Below, in pieces: positions 18,545 through 27,202 of a stretch of DNA of 64,000 nt. How positions within the stretch are numbered: the stretch's first letter is position 1; each line of letters opens with the position of its first letter. The translations under genes and the position numbers were made by a program. This stretch comes from Phyllobacterium lublinensis. GTDB lineage: Bacteria; Pseudomonadota; Alphaproteobacteria; Rhizobiales; Rhizobiaceae. The stretch covers positions 372,001 to 436,000 of the forward strand of contig NZ_JAIUDQ010000001.1 of NCBI RefSeq assembly GCF_020164435.1, in the 5' to 3' direction. The notes beneath the pieces were generated by a model, which was given only the letters and a program-made list of their open reading frames with translations, was not told where the DNA came from and did no database searches.

Positions 18545-20050
18545 CTAATGCTCAACTATAGCCCCAATGAGGCCTGCCATGATTTTAGCAGCCGCGGCCG
18601 GCATATCCTCGGCGATGAGGCCATGGCCCAGCTGACGGGCTGCAGCCGCGTGGATAAAAACGGCGGCGCAAGCTGCTTCGAATGGCGGCATGCCCTGCGC
18701 CATCAGGCCGGCGGCAAGGCCGGCGAGAACGTCGCCGGAACCGGCGGTTGCCAGAAGCGGCGTTCCGTTGGTGTTGATTGCTGCACGGCCATCGGGTGTA
18801 GCAATGACCGTATCGGCGCCCTTGTAGATGATGACCGCATTGGCGCGCTTGGCGGCGGCACGGGCGCGTTCAAGCTTGGAGGGCGCGGCAGCCTCGCTCA
18901 GATCCGGGAAAAGCCGGCTGAATTCGCCCTCATGGGGCGTAAGCATCAGCCGCACCTCTTCATGGCCGTGGGCGGCGCTGAAGAGCTCGTCGGCGTGGTC
19001 GCGAAACGACGTGATAGCATCGGCGTCGAGCACAAGTTTGGCTGTCGTGGCGTTGCACAGGGCGAGGGCGAAGGCCCGGGTCTTGTCACCAATGCCAAAA
19101 CCTGGTCCGAGCACAAAGCTGGATGGCCGGCGCTTTTCGATGAACGATTCGAGGTGCACAATATGATCGCACTGGCCAAGCATGATCGACGTAAGGTGGG
19201 CGGCGTTGACCGCAAGGGACTCTTCCGGCGACAACAGCGTGACAGCGCCGGCGCCACTGCGTGCCGCGGCAAGTGCAGAGAGCCTGGCTGCTCCGGTCGA
19301 AGTCCGGCCACCGGAGAACACCGCCGCATGGCCACGCTTGTATTTGTGGGTAGAGGCATCCGGCGCGGGCAGAAGCGTGCGCCAAAGGCAGGGCGTGTTC
19401 TCGAAACAACGGGACTTCAGGGCGTCGAGAACATTTGCCCTGATCCCGATATCGGCAACGACAAGCTCGCCGCACAATTTTCGCCCGGGATAGAGCAAGT
19501 GGCCCGGTTTCTTGCGGAAAAACGTAACGGTGCAATGTGCATTGAAGACCGTGCCGAGTACCTGGCCGCTTGCGCCGTCGAGACCCGACGGAACATCGGT
19601 TGCCACCCTTGTAACGGCCGCCTCATTGGCGATTCCTATGGCGGCTGCAGCCTTGCCGGTGACCGGCCTGTCCAGGCCCGCGCCAAACAGGGCGTCGAGG
19701 ACAAGGGCGCCCGCTGCCGGTAGAAATTCATCGATGGGGCGCGGACGAACGGGGCAATCCCGCTGTGCCTGCGCCGCGTCCGTGCCTGCCTTCGGGGAAC
19801 CGGCAGACCAGACATCCACGCTTGCGCCGCTTTCTGCCAGAATCCGGGCGACGACATAGCCATCGCCGCCATTATTGCCGGGGCCGCACAGAATATGGAA
19901 TTCGGTCGCATCGCCATGATTGGCGAGGAGGTGACTGGCTACGGCCGTGCCGGCATTGAGCATCAGGGCGTAACCGTCCCCCGGGCCGGCGGCAATCGTC
20001 AGCCGGTCTGCTTCGCCCATTTCGGCGGGTGTCAAAATCTCGTCTGCCAT
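18545..20050 (-). CDS. nnrDE: Bifunctional NAD(P)H-hydrate epimerase / ADP-dependent dehydratase
   Basis: 501 residues. The N-terminal YjeF epimerase domain shows GPGNNGGDGYVVAR and DALFGAGLDRPV. The C-terminal ribokinase-like dehydratase domain shows HKYKRGHAAVFSGG, LGPGFG, LTPHEGEFSRLFP, YKGADTVI and the catalytic GSGDVLAG. Together they repair hydrated NADH and NADPH. It stands alone on the minus strand; the fused form is the normal bacterial arrangement. Confidence 0.95.
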   Translation of the reverse strand: MADEILTPAEMGEADRLTIAAGPGDGYALMLNAGTAVASHLLANHGDATEFHILCGPGNNGGDGYVVARILAESGASVDVWSAGSPKAGTDAAQAQRDCPVRPRPIDEFLPAAGALVLDALFGAGLDRPVTGKAAAAIGIANEAAVTRVATDVPSGLDGASGQVLGTVFNAHCTVTFFRKKPGHLLYPGRKLCGELVVADIGIRANVLDALKSRCFENTPCLWRTLLPAPDASTHKYKRGHAAVFSGGRTSTGAARLSALAAARSGAGAVTLLSPEESLAVNAAHLTSIMLGQCDHIVHLESFIEKRRPSSFVLGPGFGIGDKTRAFALALCNATTAKLVLDADAITSFRDHADELFSAAHGHEEVRLMLTPHEGEFSRLFPDLSEAAAPSKLERARAAAKRANAVIIYKGADTVIATPDGRAAINTNGTPLLATAGSGDVLAGLAAGLMAQGMPPFEAACAAVFIHAAAARQLGHGLIAEDMPAAAAKIMAGLIGAIVEH

Positions 20051-20185
20051 GCCGGAACAATGCTTTCCCTGGAATGATACGCATCAGCGTAGAGGTTTCA
20101 CGTTGCTCGTGAAAGCCTCCAATGCCGCCATGCATCCAAAGCTCAAGTTGTGCGTTTCTTGTTGGTCATCGCCGGAGGTAAAATC

Positions 20186-20443
20186 ATGACTGCAATGCGT
20201 ATCGAGGAACATATGGAAGTCATAGGGGCAGATGGTGTCCATGTGGGAACCGTGGACTGTATTGAGGGCGGTCGGATCAAGCTCACCAAGAAGGATAGCG
20301 GAGAAGGCTCGCACGAGGGCCATCACCATTATATTTCAATCTCTTTGGTCGCCGATGTGGAAGGCAACAAGGTTCGCCTCTCGGCCAATTCCGACGTGGC
20401 AGTCATGTTCGAGGAAGAGGCGTCGACGAAGGACGTACACTAG
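20186..20443 (+). CDS. DUF2171 family protein
   Basis: 85 residues of DUF2171/PRC-barrel-like fold: HMEVIGADGVHVGTVD, KLTKKDSG, HHHYISISLVADVEG--VRLS. A GGAGGT site sits 6 nt before the ATG. Such proteins are abundant in rhizobia and often stress-induced; the role is unknown. The 3' end overlaps the convergent next gene by 4 bp. Confidence 0.8.
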   Translation: MTAMRIEEHMEVIGADGVHVGTVDCIEGGRIKLTKKDSGEGSHEGHHHYISISLVADVEGNKVRLSANSDVAVMFEEEASTKDVH

Positions 20444-20748
20444 GCCGCACCGAGCCGGACGAGGACGGCACGCGGAATGCCGTAGTGCCGGATTGGATCA
20501 TCGTGATTGCGCAAGCCGCACAGTTCGCGCTGAATGAAATAGGCATGGACCGCTTGCGCGGCTGCTTTGAGACATGATTGCCGCTCGTCTTCAGTGGCTC
20601 TCCGCAATTGCTCCAGAGTTTGCTCGACCTTCTGACCAGCGCGGCCAAGGGCAGCGGCGGTTTCGGCAAGGATTTCCAGATCGATGGCGCTCGGCGGGCT
20701 GTTCCTGTCGAAACTGGCGGAAATGCTGCGTGGGGATCGAAGCGACAT
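20440..20748 (-). CDS. Small conserved protein, DUF6665-like
   Basis: 102 residues, mostly helical: a SAIDLEILAETAAALGRAGQK segment, then an EDERQSCLKAAAQAVHAYFIQRE helix, ending HYGIPRAVLVRLG. The pattern of a helix hairpin plus the IRHYGIP end resembles DUF6665 proteins of Rhizobiales; the match is from memory and moderate. No function can be given. Confidence 0.6.
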   Translation of the reverse strand: MSLRSPRSISASFDRNSPPSAIDLEILAETAAALGRAGQKVEQTLEQLRRATEDERQSCLKAAAQAVHAYFIQRELCGLRNHDDPIRHYGIPRAVLVRLGAA

Positions 20749-20879
20749 GGGAATTCGGCAAATCGATTGGTTTCAGAGTGCGCAATGATGATTCGACCAT
20801 AAAGTCAGCGGCTTCGCAAGAACTGCAGGGAACATCGCGGGCGTAAACGAGTTGGAAACCCATGAAAGGAGCAATTTTC

Positions 20880-21089
20880 ATGGGTGATCCCAAACCAATG
20901 CCTGATCCCGGGCCGGATACGAACCGGCCGGTCGATCCCGGTCCAACGCCACGGCCGGATGAACTGCCGCCGGAGCCCAATCCGATGCCGGGACCAATTC
21001 CCGTGGAGGAACCCCCACCTGAGCAACTGCCTGATGAATTGCCCCTGCCTAATCCTGATGAGGTGCGCGAACCGCCGAAACACGTTTGA
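20880..21089 (+). CDS. Small proline-rich acidic protein
   Basis: 69 residues, about one third proline with regular D and E (DPGPDTNRPVDPGPTPRPDE and similar). AAAGGAGC lies 8 nt before the ATG at 20880; an in-frame ATG at 20862 is an alternative but would put that site inside the coding sequence. No domain; likely disordered. Confidence 0.6.
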   Translation: MGDPKPMPDPGPDTNRPVDPGPTPRPDELPPEPNPMPGPIPVEEPPPEQLPDELPLPNPDEVREPPKHV

Positions 21090-21180
21090 ATTAAGCTCGC
21101 GGCGATCGGATTGATGCCGTTGCACCACTGCGAGTCGGGTGCAACTCGCCTCTCAGGATCAATGAACGATACGAAAGCTG

Positions 21181-21327
21181 TCAGTTTTCTTCGATCGAAA
21201 CGCCGCCCTCGCCAATCTTGAGTTCGATTCCGGCAGGTTTGGTTTCTTCGCGGTAGACATAAATCCCCAGGCCGATGACAGCGACGAGAAGGGCTCCGAC
21301 AATCAGATACAGTCCGTTACGGTTCAA
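21181..21327 (-). CDS. Small single-span membrane protein
   Basis: 48 residues with one N-terminal membrane helix (YLIVGALLVAVIGLGIYVY) and a short polar tail ending GGVSIEEN. The apparent start is TTG at 21327 (LNRNG), with AGGAT 8 nt upstream; no in-frame ATG is near. Homologues with this helix and tail are frequent in Rhizobiales. Confidence 0.6.
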   Translation of the reverse strand: MNRNGLYLIVGALLVAVIGLGIYVYREETKPAGIELKIGEGGVSIEEN

Positions 21328-21418
21328 TGTTTTAATCCTGTTGTGAGGGGAAGACCGGGCAGTAACGCTGCAATGCACAATAGGTTCCAGAGTACGTGAA
21401 ACCCAAGTGCCGCAGAAA

Positions 21419-21559
21419 TCAAGATCCTGGTGGAGCCTCTACGGCAGGCATGGGAGCCAGGTTGGCGAACGGATCGTCTTGACCGAAATATGCCACAGCG
21501 CCCAGCAGGCCGAACAAGATCAGGAACGCGGCAATCATGACGCATTGGTGGATCATCAT
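21419..21559 (-). CDS. Small membrane protein (46 aa)
   Basis: A short reading frame with GGAGGT placed directly before tandem ATG codons (21559 and 21556). It encodes a hydrophobic helix (VMIAAFLILFGLLGAVAYF) and a short proline-rich tail (APMPAVEAPPGS). The codon choice and Shine-Dalgarno support it. It runs in the same direction as the other small membrane protein at 21181-21327 and may be cotranscribed. Confidence 0.65.
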   Translation of the reverse strand: MMIHQCVMIAAFLILFGLLGAVAYFGQDDPFANLAPMPAVEAPPGS

Positions 21560-21872
21560 AGACCTCCGTTTCCTAGTCTTTCAGGCATAGGGACCAAGGG
21601 TTACCCGTTCTTTAACCTGCCAGAGAATAGCTGTCGGCCCAGAGGCAGTACAGGATGCATTGGGGTGTCCGTTGTATGCGTTTGTCGCCGGGCCGGCCAT
21701 TGAACCGGACGATAGTTGCTGCTGGATTGGCCAGGAATACGACACGGGCCGCCAGCCACTATGGGGCTGCGTACATTCATGGGCCAAAACATGTTCGCAG
21801 CCTGGCTGCTGGCTTGCGTATCGGCCAATTCCCCCGATTCAGGCGCTTGTGGCTTCGACTGGAGGATCTAGT
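21560..21872. other. No convincing gene
   Basis: Several short frames exist on both strands, but none has a ribosome site or recognisable composition. Confidence 0.4.
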
Positions 21873-21974
21873 TCACTTCCGGTGGTGATCCCACCGATTA
21901 ACCAGGTAGACGAGCGTGCCTGTCCATGCGACCGCTGCAAGCATCGCCAAGATCAATGCAAAGTGACTGTACAT
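21873..21974 (-). CDS. Possible 33-aa membrane peptide
   Basis: Start ATG at 21974 with AAAGGGA 9 nt upstream. The product is almost one hydrophobic helix (FALILAMLAAVAWTGTLVYLV) with a basic end NRWDHHRK, the positive-inside pattern of small membrane peptides. Confidence 0.4.
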   Translation of the reverse strand: MYSHFALILAMLAAVAWTGTLVYLVNRWDHHRK

Positions 21975-22181
21975 GAATTCAATCGTCCCTTTTGAGTGAG
22001 GTGCTGCGGCTCTCCACTTAGGAAGCCAGGACCTCTCGCCGGATCTTGAACCCGACTCATACAAAATTGTCTCGCCATGCGGCGCAGTAGTCAAACGCAT
22101 TCTGGCAAGATTGGTTCATGGTACGTTGAAGAAATTTTGGGAGATCAGGCCAATGACAATTGCAACGTACCAGAATAGTGG

Positions 22182-22253
22182 CTCCCCGGGCCGGATTCGA
22201 ACCAGCGACCAACCGGTTAACAGCCGGTTGCTCTACCACTGAGCTACCGGGGA
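22182..22253 (-). tRNA. tRNA-Asn (GTT)
   Basis: A full cloverleaf is readable on the minus strand: 7-bp acceptor (TCCCCGG/CCGGGGA), anticodon loop CTGTTAA, T-loop TTCGAAT. 72 nt, no encoded CCA. Confidence 0.97.
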
Positions 22254-22418
22254 ATAGCTATTCAGTCATCAGCGAAGTGGCCTATAGCAAAAGGGTTTGG
22301 CTTTTGCAAAGGACCATTTCATTTTTTTTCGACGAATGTGCACAACAGAATGATGACATGAGGCCATGCACTTCTTACATCCCGGCTTGAGAAACGCACT
22401 TTAACGCAAGGGCAGACT

Positions 22419-22754
22419 TTGTCGGAAGGCCACGAAGACAACGAAAAGCAGCCGCACGCGGCGCATCGTCCACATGGTGCGCGTCACAGGCGCAAGCACA
22501 TGCGCATTTTTGGCAGGCACGTTCCCGTACCCCAGTCGGTGGCAATGCGTCGCACGCTGGGCGGCCTGCTGATCGCAGGCGGCACGCTCGGTTTTCTGCC
22601 CGTGCTCGGATTCTGGATGGTGCCGCTGGGACTCGTGGTCCTGTCCCACGATTCGGCAATCGTGCGGCGCAAGCGGCGCCAGATCGAGGTAAAACTCGGC
22701 CGACGCTGGAAAGGCGGCTGGTTTGGCTCGGACAAGCCCGAGGACCAGGGCTAA
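22419..22754 (+). CDS. Small membrane protein, possibly TerC/PGPGW-like transmembrane type
   Basis: 111 residues from a TTG start with AAGGG upstream, or 84 residues from the ATG at 22500. The N-terminal 27 residues are His/Arg-rich and low complexity; the core is two short hydrophobic segments (RTLGGLLIAGGTLGFLPVLGFWMVPLGLVVLSHDS, split here by a turn), followed by a basic tail (RRKRRQIEVKLGRRW). The GFLP-LGFWM-PLGL--LS pattern resembles PGPGW-type small membrane proteins of rhizobia. The start is uncertain. Confidence 0.65.
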   Translation: MSEGHEDNEKQPHAAHRPHGARHRRKHMRIFGRHVPVPQSVAMRRTLGGLLIAGGTLGFLPVLGFWMVPLGLVVLSHDSAIVRRKRRQIEVKLGRRWKGGWFGSDKPEDQG

Positions 22755-22951
22755 AGACCAGGCGCGCGCTGCTGAGTATCCGTAGAGAACTGCATCAGCA
22801 TTGGCGGCTGATCACCGAATGTGATTGATGCATTTTTCAGGTTGCGGCACAAAACAAAAACGGCTATTCGGAGTGCCGCAAGTGACACCGTTCGGAACGA
22901 AATTTCGTCACTTCCACAAGTAGTTAATTTCATTAACTATTTTGCAGTTGA

Positions 22952-23025
22952 GGCCTCGTGGCGGAGTGGTTACGCAGAGGACTGCAAATCCTTGCACCCC
23001 GGTTCGATTCCGGGCGAGGCCTCCA
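22952..23025 (+). tRNA. tRNA-Cys (GCA), probable prophage attachment site
   Basis: Cloverleaf with acceptor GGCCTCG/CGAGGCC, anticodon loop CTGCAAA, T-loop TTCGATT and an encoded CCA. The prophage integrase ends 23 bp downstream. Phages commonly integrate in the 3' half of tRNA genes and restore it, so attL should lie in about 22985-23025. No second copy of this 3' end is seen in the window. Confidence 0.96.
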
Positions 23026-23047
23026 TTCCTTCTATGCGCCACCCCAA

Positions 23048-24232
23048 CTATTTGATTTTGCCTATCTTTTTCTCGGGTGTGGCAGTCTGGGACACCACCC
23101 CACCTTCAGGGTGTGGCAGTATGTTCCCGCTTTCACCCCAATCGATCTTCGAAACTGCCTGTCTGGCAAGCCGCGCACGCCGCGCATTCCGGGTGTAGAT
23201 TTTCGACGCCTTGGCGTCCTTCCACCCAAACATTCCCTCGAGCATCAAATCGGTCGCTTCATTCTCTGCCATGTTCGTAGCGAGTCCCTTGCGGACGCTA
23301 TGAGCCGTGAGGTGGGGGAGGCCAGCCTGCGTAAACCAATCGGACACGCGGTTCCCCAATCCCTTGATCGAGAATGGCCGACCGTATTCAGTCACCATGT
23401 ACGACAGGTCAGTGACCGGGTGCAGCTTCAGCACAGCGTCGAGAATGGGATGCACAGGGACCTGTAGCGTTGTTGGGTTCTTGTTGCGACCCTTGAACAC
23501 CCGGAAGGTCAAAACATCGCCACGGCGGTGTTGTGGACCTATTAACGCCAAATCCGATACGCGGACGCCGGTGTACATCAGGATCGTCAGAGCAAGCACG
23601 GCCTTTGATTGTGTGCCATGGCGAGCGACATACTGTGCGATATCGTCATCACGCATGGTTGCATGCCCGTCTGTCTTCACCCGAAATGATTCGACCAGTT
23701 TCGCTGTGTTGTGCATGACCAGCGGTTTTGGCTTGGCGGCCTTGCCGACCTCAAATATTTGACGAAGTATTTTTAACCGTTCATCGGCGGCGAATGGTGT
23801 GTCTTTCTTCCGATCGCGCAAAATCTCGATGTTGGTTACATCAAGCGCCGGGATGGGCATATGCGCAAACAGACGCTTATCTTCAGCACCGAGTGGTTCT
23901 AACAACATGCTGTCGATGATAGATCGGCGCTTTGACTGCGTTGTTGAATCAAGCTTCAGATAGGCTTGGCTGCCAAGGTAGTGCACGCAAAGGAAATGAA
24001 ACGTGCCAGGCTGGGCGACGATCGGGACCGTGTTTTCCTTCTCCAGGGCAGTCTGAGCGGCTTCGTGTCCGTTACGAGCAGCCCAATATTTATCAGAGAA
24101 TTCCTGACTGTCTGGATTGTCTGGAAGTCTGCATAGCCGCTTGCCATCGACGCGAAAATAAAACCGCTCCTTGCCGTGGCGGCTTCTGTTGGTCTCGATA
24201 TAGGGCAGATCGATTGCAGCCACGTCTTTCAT
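23048..24232 (-). CDS. int: Phage tyrosine recombinase (integrase)
   Basis: 394 residues. The catalytic domain shows Arg in YTGVRVSDLAL, HSVRK (the H-x-x-R pair), and the nucleophile Tyr in SKIYTRNARRARLA. The second His position reads GWKD, where Trp replaces His, a substitution also accepted in active recombinases. Start chosen at the ATG at 24232, which overlaps the stop of the upstream gene (ATGA). The gene ends beside tRNA-Cys, as expected for an integrase next to its attachment site. Confidence 0.93.
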   Translation of the reverse strand: MKDVAAIDLPYIETNRSRHGKERFYFRVDGKRLCRLPDNPDSQEFSDKYWAARNGHEAAQTALEKENTVPIVAQPGTFHFLCVHYLGSQAYLKLDSTTQSKRRSIIDSMLLEPLGAEDKRLFAHMPIPALDVTNIEILRDRKKDTPFAADERLKILRQIFEVGKAAKPKPLVMHNTAKLVESFRVKTDGHATMRDDDIAQYVARHGTQSKAVLALTILMYTGVRVSDLALIGPQHRRGDVLTFRVFKGRNKNPTTLQVPVHPILDAVLKLHPVTDLSYMVTEYGRPFSIKGLGNRVSDWFTQAGLPHLTAHSVRKGLATNMAENEATDLMLEGMFGWKDAKASKIYTRNARRARLARQAVSKIDWGESGNILPHPEGGVVSQTATPEKKIGKIK

Positions 24233-24474
24233 GCCGACGCTCTCCAATTCGAAACGTCGACCTCCTGTTCCCCGTCTACAGGCCATTCTGCCATAGCTGC
24301 TTCCAGTTCGGCGATGCGCCAGAACTTGCGGGTATGCCAACGCCGCGGGCGAGGGAGCATTCCTTCCCGGACCATTTCATCCACCGTGTTCGGCGCAACA
24401 CCGATTGCAAGCGCGACCTCGGTCCTGCTCAGCCCAAGGCGCGGCACATTGCGGATGATGTCAATCTTAGCCAT
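24229..24474 (-). CDS. Small HTH DNA-binding protein, excisionase-like
   Basis: 81 residues with a helix-turn-helix at the start (LGLSRTEVALAIGVAPNTVDEMVREGMLPRP-type, MerR/AlpA-like winged helix). Translationally coupled to the integrase by an ATGA overlap. Position and size suggest a recombination directionality factor; that is inference. Confidence 0.75.
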   Translation of the reverse strand: MAKIDIIRNVPRLGLSRTEVALAIGVAPNTVDEMVREGMLPRPRRWHTRKFWRIAELEAAMAEWPVDGEQEVDVSNWRASA

Positions 24475-24543
24475 TCGGGTTATCCCCGCTATCCACCGCT
24501 GCGCCAGAGGTCAGCCATCTCTCGCGGTCGACCTGGGATCCGC

Positions 24544-25188
24544 TCATGCTGCAGTGCTCCTGAAGAATTCGCCTTGCGCTGGCATTTCGCCCCATTGATC
24601 GGCCATCGCCTCTGCAATGCCGGAGAAGAAGCGAGACCGTTCGCGCCAACGATCTGGACCCGGAGGCATGCGGTGGACACGTTGATCGCGGCCTCCAACA
24701 ACGTTGGTTGGTGTCAATGGCTGGAGGTTCCTCAGCCAAAAACATGTCCGCTTCGTTTCACCGTGGCCAAATTGCCAAGGCTGAACTGACTGCGCTGGAT
24801 CTCGATAATTTTTGATAAGTGCCTTGGCATGCCGATGCATAACAGGGTTTTCGACGCAAATGCGGTCGATCGGCGCATTCCAGAAGGCAGAGAACAGTGC
24901 CGCGCCTTCGCGCAGTTCCTCCTGCATCTGTTCCTTGGTTTTACCTGGAGGTGGTACTGAAAGCCAGCGCACGCCAGAATTGCACAATCTTGTGCAGGGT
25001 GGATGCGCTACAATGAGCAAATCCCATTCGTCTACGAGCAAGTCGCGAGCATCACCAACGATATGCTTGTTGCTACGATCTTCTGACGGCAAGAGATCGC
25101 ATGACCATGCATCGTGTCCACGAGCTGCGAACGCACGCCTAACTGTTCCCGAAAATTCACATGCAACCAGAACTCGCAATTGTTTCAT
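24544..25188 (-). CDS. Phage DNA cytosine-methyltransferase-like protein
   Basis: 214 residues. The N-terminal motif LRVLVACEFSG resembles motif I of C5-methyltransferases; AHPPCTRLC carries the PPC catalytic motif with Cys65, and VENP is motif VI-like. The target-recognition part is short. Such minimal relatives are frequent in phage genomes and may protect phage DNA or regulate genes; activity is unproven. The ATG at 25188 follows the HNH stop by 1 nt. A longer frame into the HNH gene is rejected. Confidence 0.75.
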   Translation of the reverse strand: MKQLRVLVACEFSGTVRRAFAARGHDAWSCDLLPSEDRSNKHIVGDARDLLVDEWDLLIVAHPPCTRLCNSGVRWLSVPPPGKTKEQMQEELREGAALFSAFWNAPIDRICVENPVMHRHAKALIKNYRDPAQSVQPWQFGHGETKRTCFWLRNLQPLTPTNVVGGRDQRVHRMPPGPDRWRERSRFFSGIAEAMADQWGEMPAQGEFFRSTAA

Positions 25189-25189
25189 T

Positions 25190-25507
25190 TTAGCCCCGCG
25201 TTGATACAAACCCGCGTGAACGGATCTTCGCTTTGGATTTGGGATAGGTGCCGGTGTGCTTGGCAGCGACGCGCTTGACCTTGGCGATATCGCCCATGTC
25301 TGTGGCGGTCTTTTCACGATGGCATTTGACGTGAGCTACCTGCAGGTTCTCATCGCTGTCATCGCGGGAGATTGCCCAAGGGATTTCATGCTCGATTTCC
25401 CATGCCTCTCGCACACCATCGACTTTGCCATTGCAAAGATGGCAAACACCTGCGCGGAGCGAGAAAATGCGAGCCCGGTCTTTTTGATTGAAAGACTTCC
25501 GGGCCAT
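25190..25507 (-). CDS. HNH endonuclease domain protein
   Basis: 105 residues. A zinc CHLC pair, then EIEHEIPWA (the first H), and NLQVAHVKCHREKTATD (N and final H) form the HNH ββα-metal site. The start overlaps the previous stop by one base (TAATG). It sits in the Bet recombination operon; a nuclease helping recombination or a free-standing homing-type nuclease are both possible. Confidence 0.8.
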   Translation of the reverse strand: MARKSFNQKDRARIFSLRAGVCHLCNGKVDGVREAWEIEHEIPWAISRDDSDENLQVAHVKCHREKTATDMGDIAKVKRVAAKHTGTYPKSKAKIRSRGFVSTRG

Positions 25508-25677
25508 TAGTTCATGTCCCACTTTTCATCCGACAGAACGCTGTCCAAGTGTTGGGCAAGGACACGTTCACAAGCGGCAACCTCTTGCTTCAGACGCGCG
25601 TGGGTTGCGTCGTACTGCCCGGCGAGCTTGCGGGATCGCCGGATTTCGTACGGGGCGAACAGGGGAATGGCAGTCAT
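25507..25677 (-). CDS. Small hypothetical protein (56 aa)
   Basis: It fills the gap between the HNH gene and the upstream phage gene, overlapping both by 1-4 bases (ATGA and TAATG). The product is helical and charged: YEIRRSRKLAGQYDA, then RLKQEVAACERVLAQHL. The precise coupling on both sides is the main evidence that it is real. Confidence 0.65.
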   Translation of the reverse strand: MTAIPLFAPYEIRRSRKLAGQYDATHARLKQEVAACERVLAQHLDSVLSDEKWDMN

Positions 25678-26189
25678 GCGGCCTCGCTTCGCGCTGTAGC
25701 GCCGTGCTCGACACCCAAAAGGTCATCGATGAAGTTGAGAACGGTTTCCTTGGACTTCTGGAATTCTGCGGCGCCCATGGCTTTCACTGATTGGCTCTTC
25801 GCCGTCATGACGTGAACGACACAGTTGAGCGGAACGACAACGCAATAGTCATCCATGGGACGGATGAAGGCGGCTACCCGTTCAGCTTCGGCTTTGGAGG
25901 CGCAGACGATCGAGCGCTCGTCGCGGTACCCGGTGCGGATCAGCGCTTTCTTACGCAGATGCCCGACGGTGGGATATTCGCCGAGCATGGAGTCGTGCAG
26001 ATTATCAAAGCCGTTCTTGATCGATGCGAAATAGTGCCGATGTGAATTTTCCGAGTGGTCATGGTGCTCGATCAGCTTGTAGTGCCCGCCGATGACAAAA
26101 TGCTCGTCGGCGACCTTGGCAAAGAAACCACTCGAAGGCTTGAAGATGCCTTCGCCTTCGTATTGGAGTGAGATGGGGCGAGGCGTCAT
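25674..26189 (-). CDS. Conserved phage protein of the Bet operon, unknown function
   Basis: 171 residues; clear features are FVIGGHYKLIEH, HRHYFASIKNGFDNL, HLRKKALIRTGYRDERSI and a C-terminal KSKETVLNFIDDLLG. I recall related proteins beside phage recombinases in Rhizobiales prophages, but cannot name the domain with certainty. The ATG at 26189 is used; a TTG two codons upstream is rejected. It is coupled to its downstream neighbour by ATGA. Confidence 0.6.
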   Translation of the reverse strand: MTPRPISLQYEGEGIFKPSSGFFAKVADEHFVIGGHYKLIEHHDHSENSHRHYFASIKNGFDNLHDSMLGEYPTVGHLRKKALIRTGYRDERSIVCASKAEAERVAAFIRPMDDYCVVVPLNCVVHVMTAKSQSVKAMGAAEFQKSKETVLNFIDDLLGVEHGATARSEAA

Positions 26190-26191
26190 GA

Positions 26192-27202
26192 TCAACCCGC
26201 CGACATGTTCCGGACTAGTTCCGGCTGATCCATGATGTTCGTGGGCGGTGCCTTTCGCTTGGCAGTACCTTCGATGATCTTCTTGAGTTCAAGCGCATCG
26301 GTCGGCGATTTTGCCCAGAAGGTGCGCAGCGGTTCGCGATTGGCGTCAACCCATTTGGCAACGGTCAGCGGATCAGTTTCATTGATGAACTGCATTGCGC
26401 GGTCGAAGAATTGCCCGACCGGCACATTTTCAAGTGCCCATCCATCGCCCCAGGTAACGGTGATGGCATCGTTACCGGCAATCAGCTTCAAGCGGTGTTC
26501 TTCCCGCTCGTGCTCGACGATCTCGGAAGCAGTCAGGTCCAGCATCTTGGCGCGGTCCAGTTCGGCTTCGTCATAGAGGCCGGTGAACTGTTCGGGCCAT
26601 CCGGCGCGTAGCGCCTGCATTTCGGCGCACTTGGCGATCATGAGGCGGGGCATCTTGCACCAGTTGCCGCTATCGTCGAGCGACGCAACTGCATCCGGTT
26701 TCAACGTCTTTTCGTACTTTGGATTGCCATCCGGCCAAGTCTCGCCGGTATCAACCTTGTTGTACTGGCTCGCGGCATAGGAAAGCGGGGCAAACTCATC
26801 CCAGAACGCCTGTCCGGCCACTTCGTACCATTCCGCAGTCTTGGGGTCCTGCTTCCACAGATACACGGTTGCGGAAACAATGCCGTGCGGATTTTGCGGT
26901 CCCTTGAGCTCAGTAACCGTTTCGTAGGTCGGTGTCTTGCTGGCTGGACGATAGTCGCCACAACGCTGCGCGATAACACGCTGCCCGTCGCGGCTGATGA
27001 TAATTGTCATCTTCCGCTTCTTGGCGTTGTCCTTCGAGAAGATCATTGGAATGATCTGACCGAGGAAGGGATCAAGACCCTTTGCACGAGCCACTTCAAT
27101 AAAGAGGTTGAACTCGCCGGTGTTGCAATCTTTGGCGACAGTGCTCTGGATAAGGGCGATTTGCTTCGATGAATGGGTGAATGGCGCTATAGCGTTCATC
27201 AT
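26192..27202 (-). CDS. bet: Phage recombination protein Bet (RecT-family annealase)
   Basis: 336 residues. The N-terminal core has IQSTVAKDCNTGEFNLFIEVAR-KGLDPF-GQI-type sequence, then ISRDGQRVIAQRCGDY, the standard Bet/RecT DNA-annealing region, followed by CAEMQALR. It promotes single-strand annealing during phage recombination. No partner exonuclease of the lambda Exo or YqaJ type is recognisable in the operon. AGGAGG directly precedes tandem ATG codons. ATGA overlap with the Gp157 gene. Confidence 0.92.
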   Translation of the reverse strand: MMNAIAPFTHSSKQIALIQSTVAKDCNTGEFNLFIEVARAKGLDPFLGQIIPMIFSKDNAKKRKMTIIISRDGQRVIAQRCGDYRPASKTPTYETVTELKGPQNPHGIVSATVYLWKQDPKTAEWYEVAGQAFWDEFAPLSYAASQYNKVDTGETWPDGNPKYEKTLKPDAVASLDDSGNWCKMPRLMIAKCAEMQALRAGWPEQFTGLYDEAELDRAKMLDLTASEIVEHEREEHRLKLIAGNDAITVTWGDGWALENVPVGQFFDRAMQFINETDPLTVAKWVDANREPLRTFWAKSPTDALELKKIIEGTAKRKAPPTNIMDQPELVRNMSAG

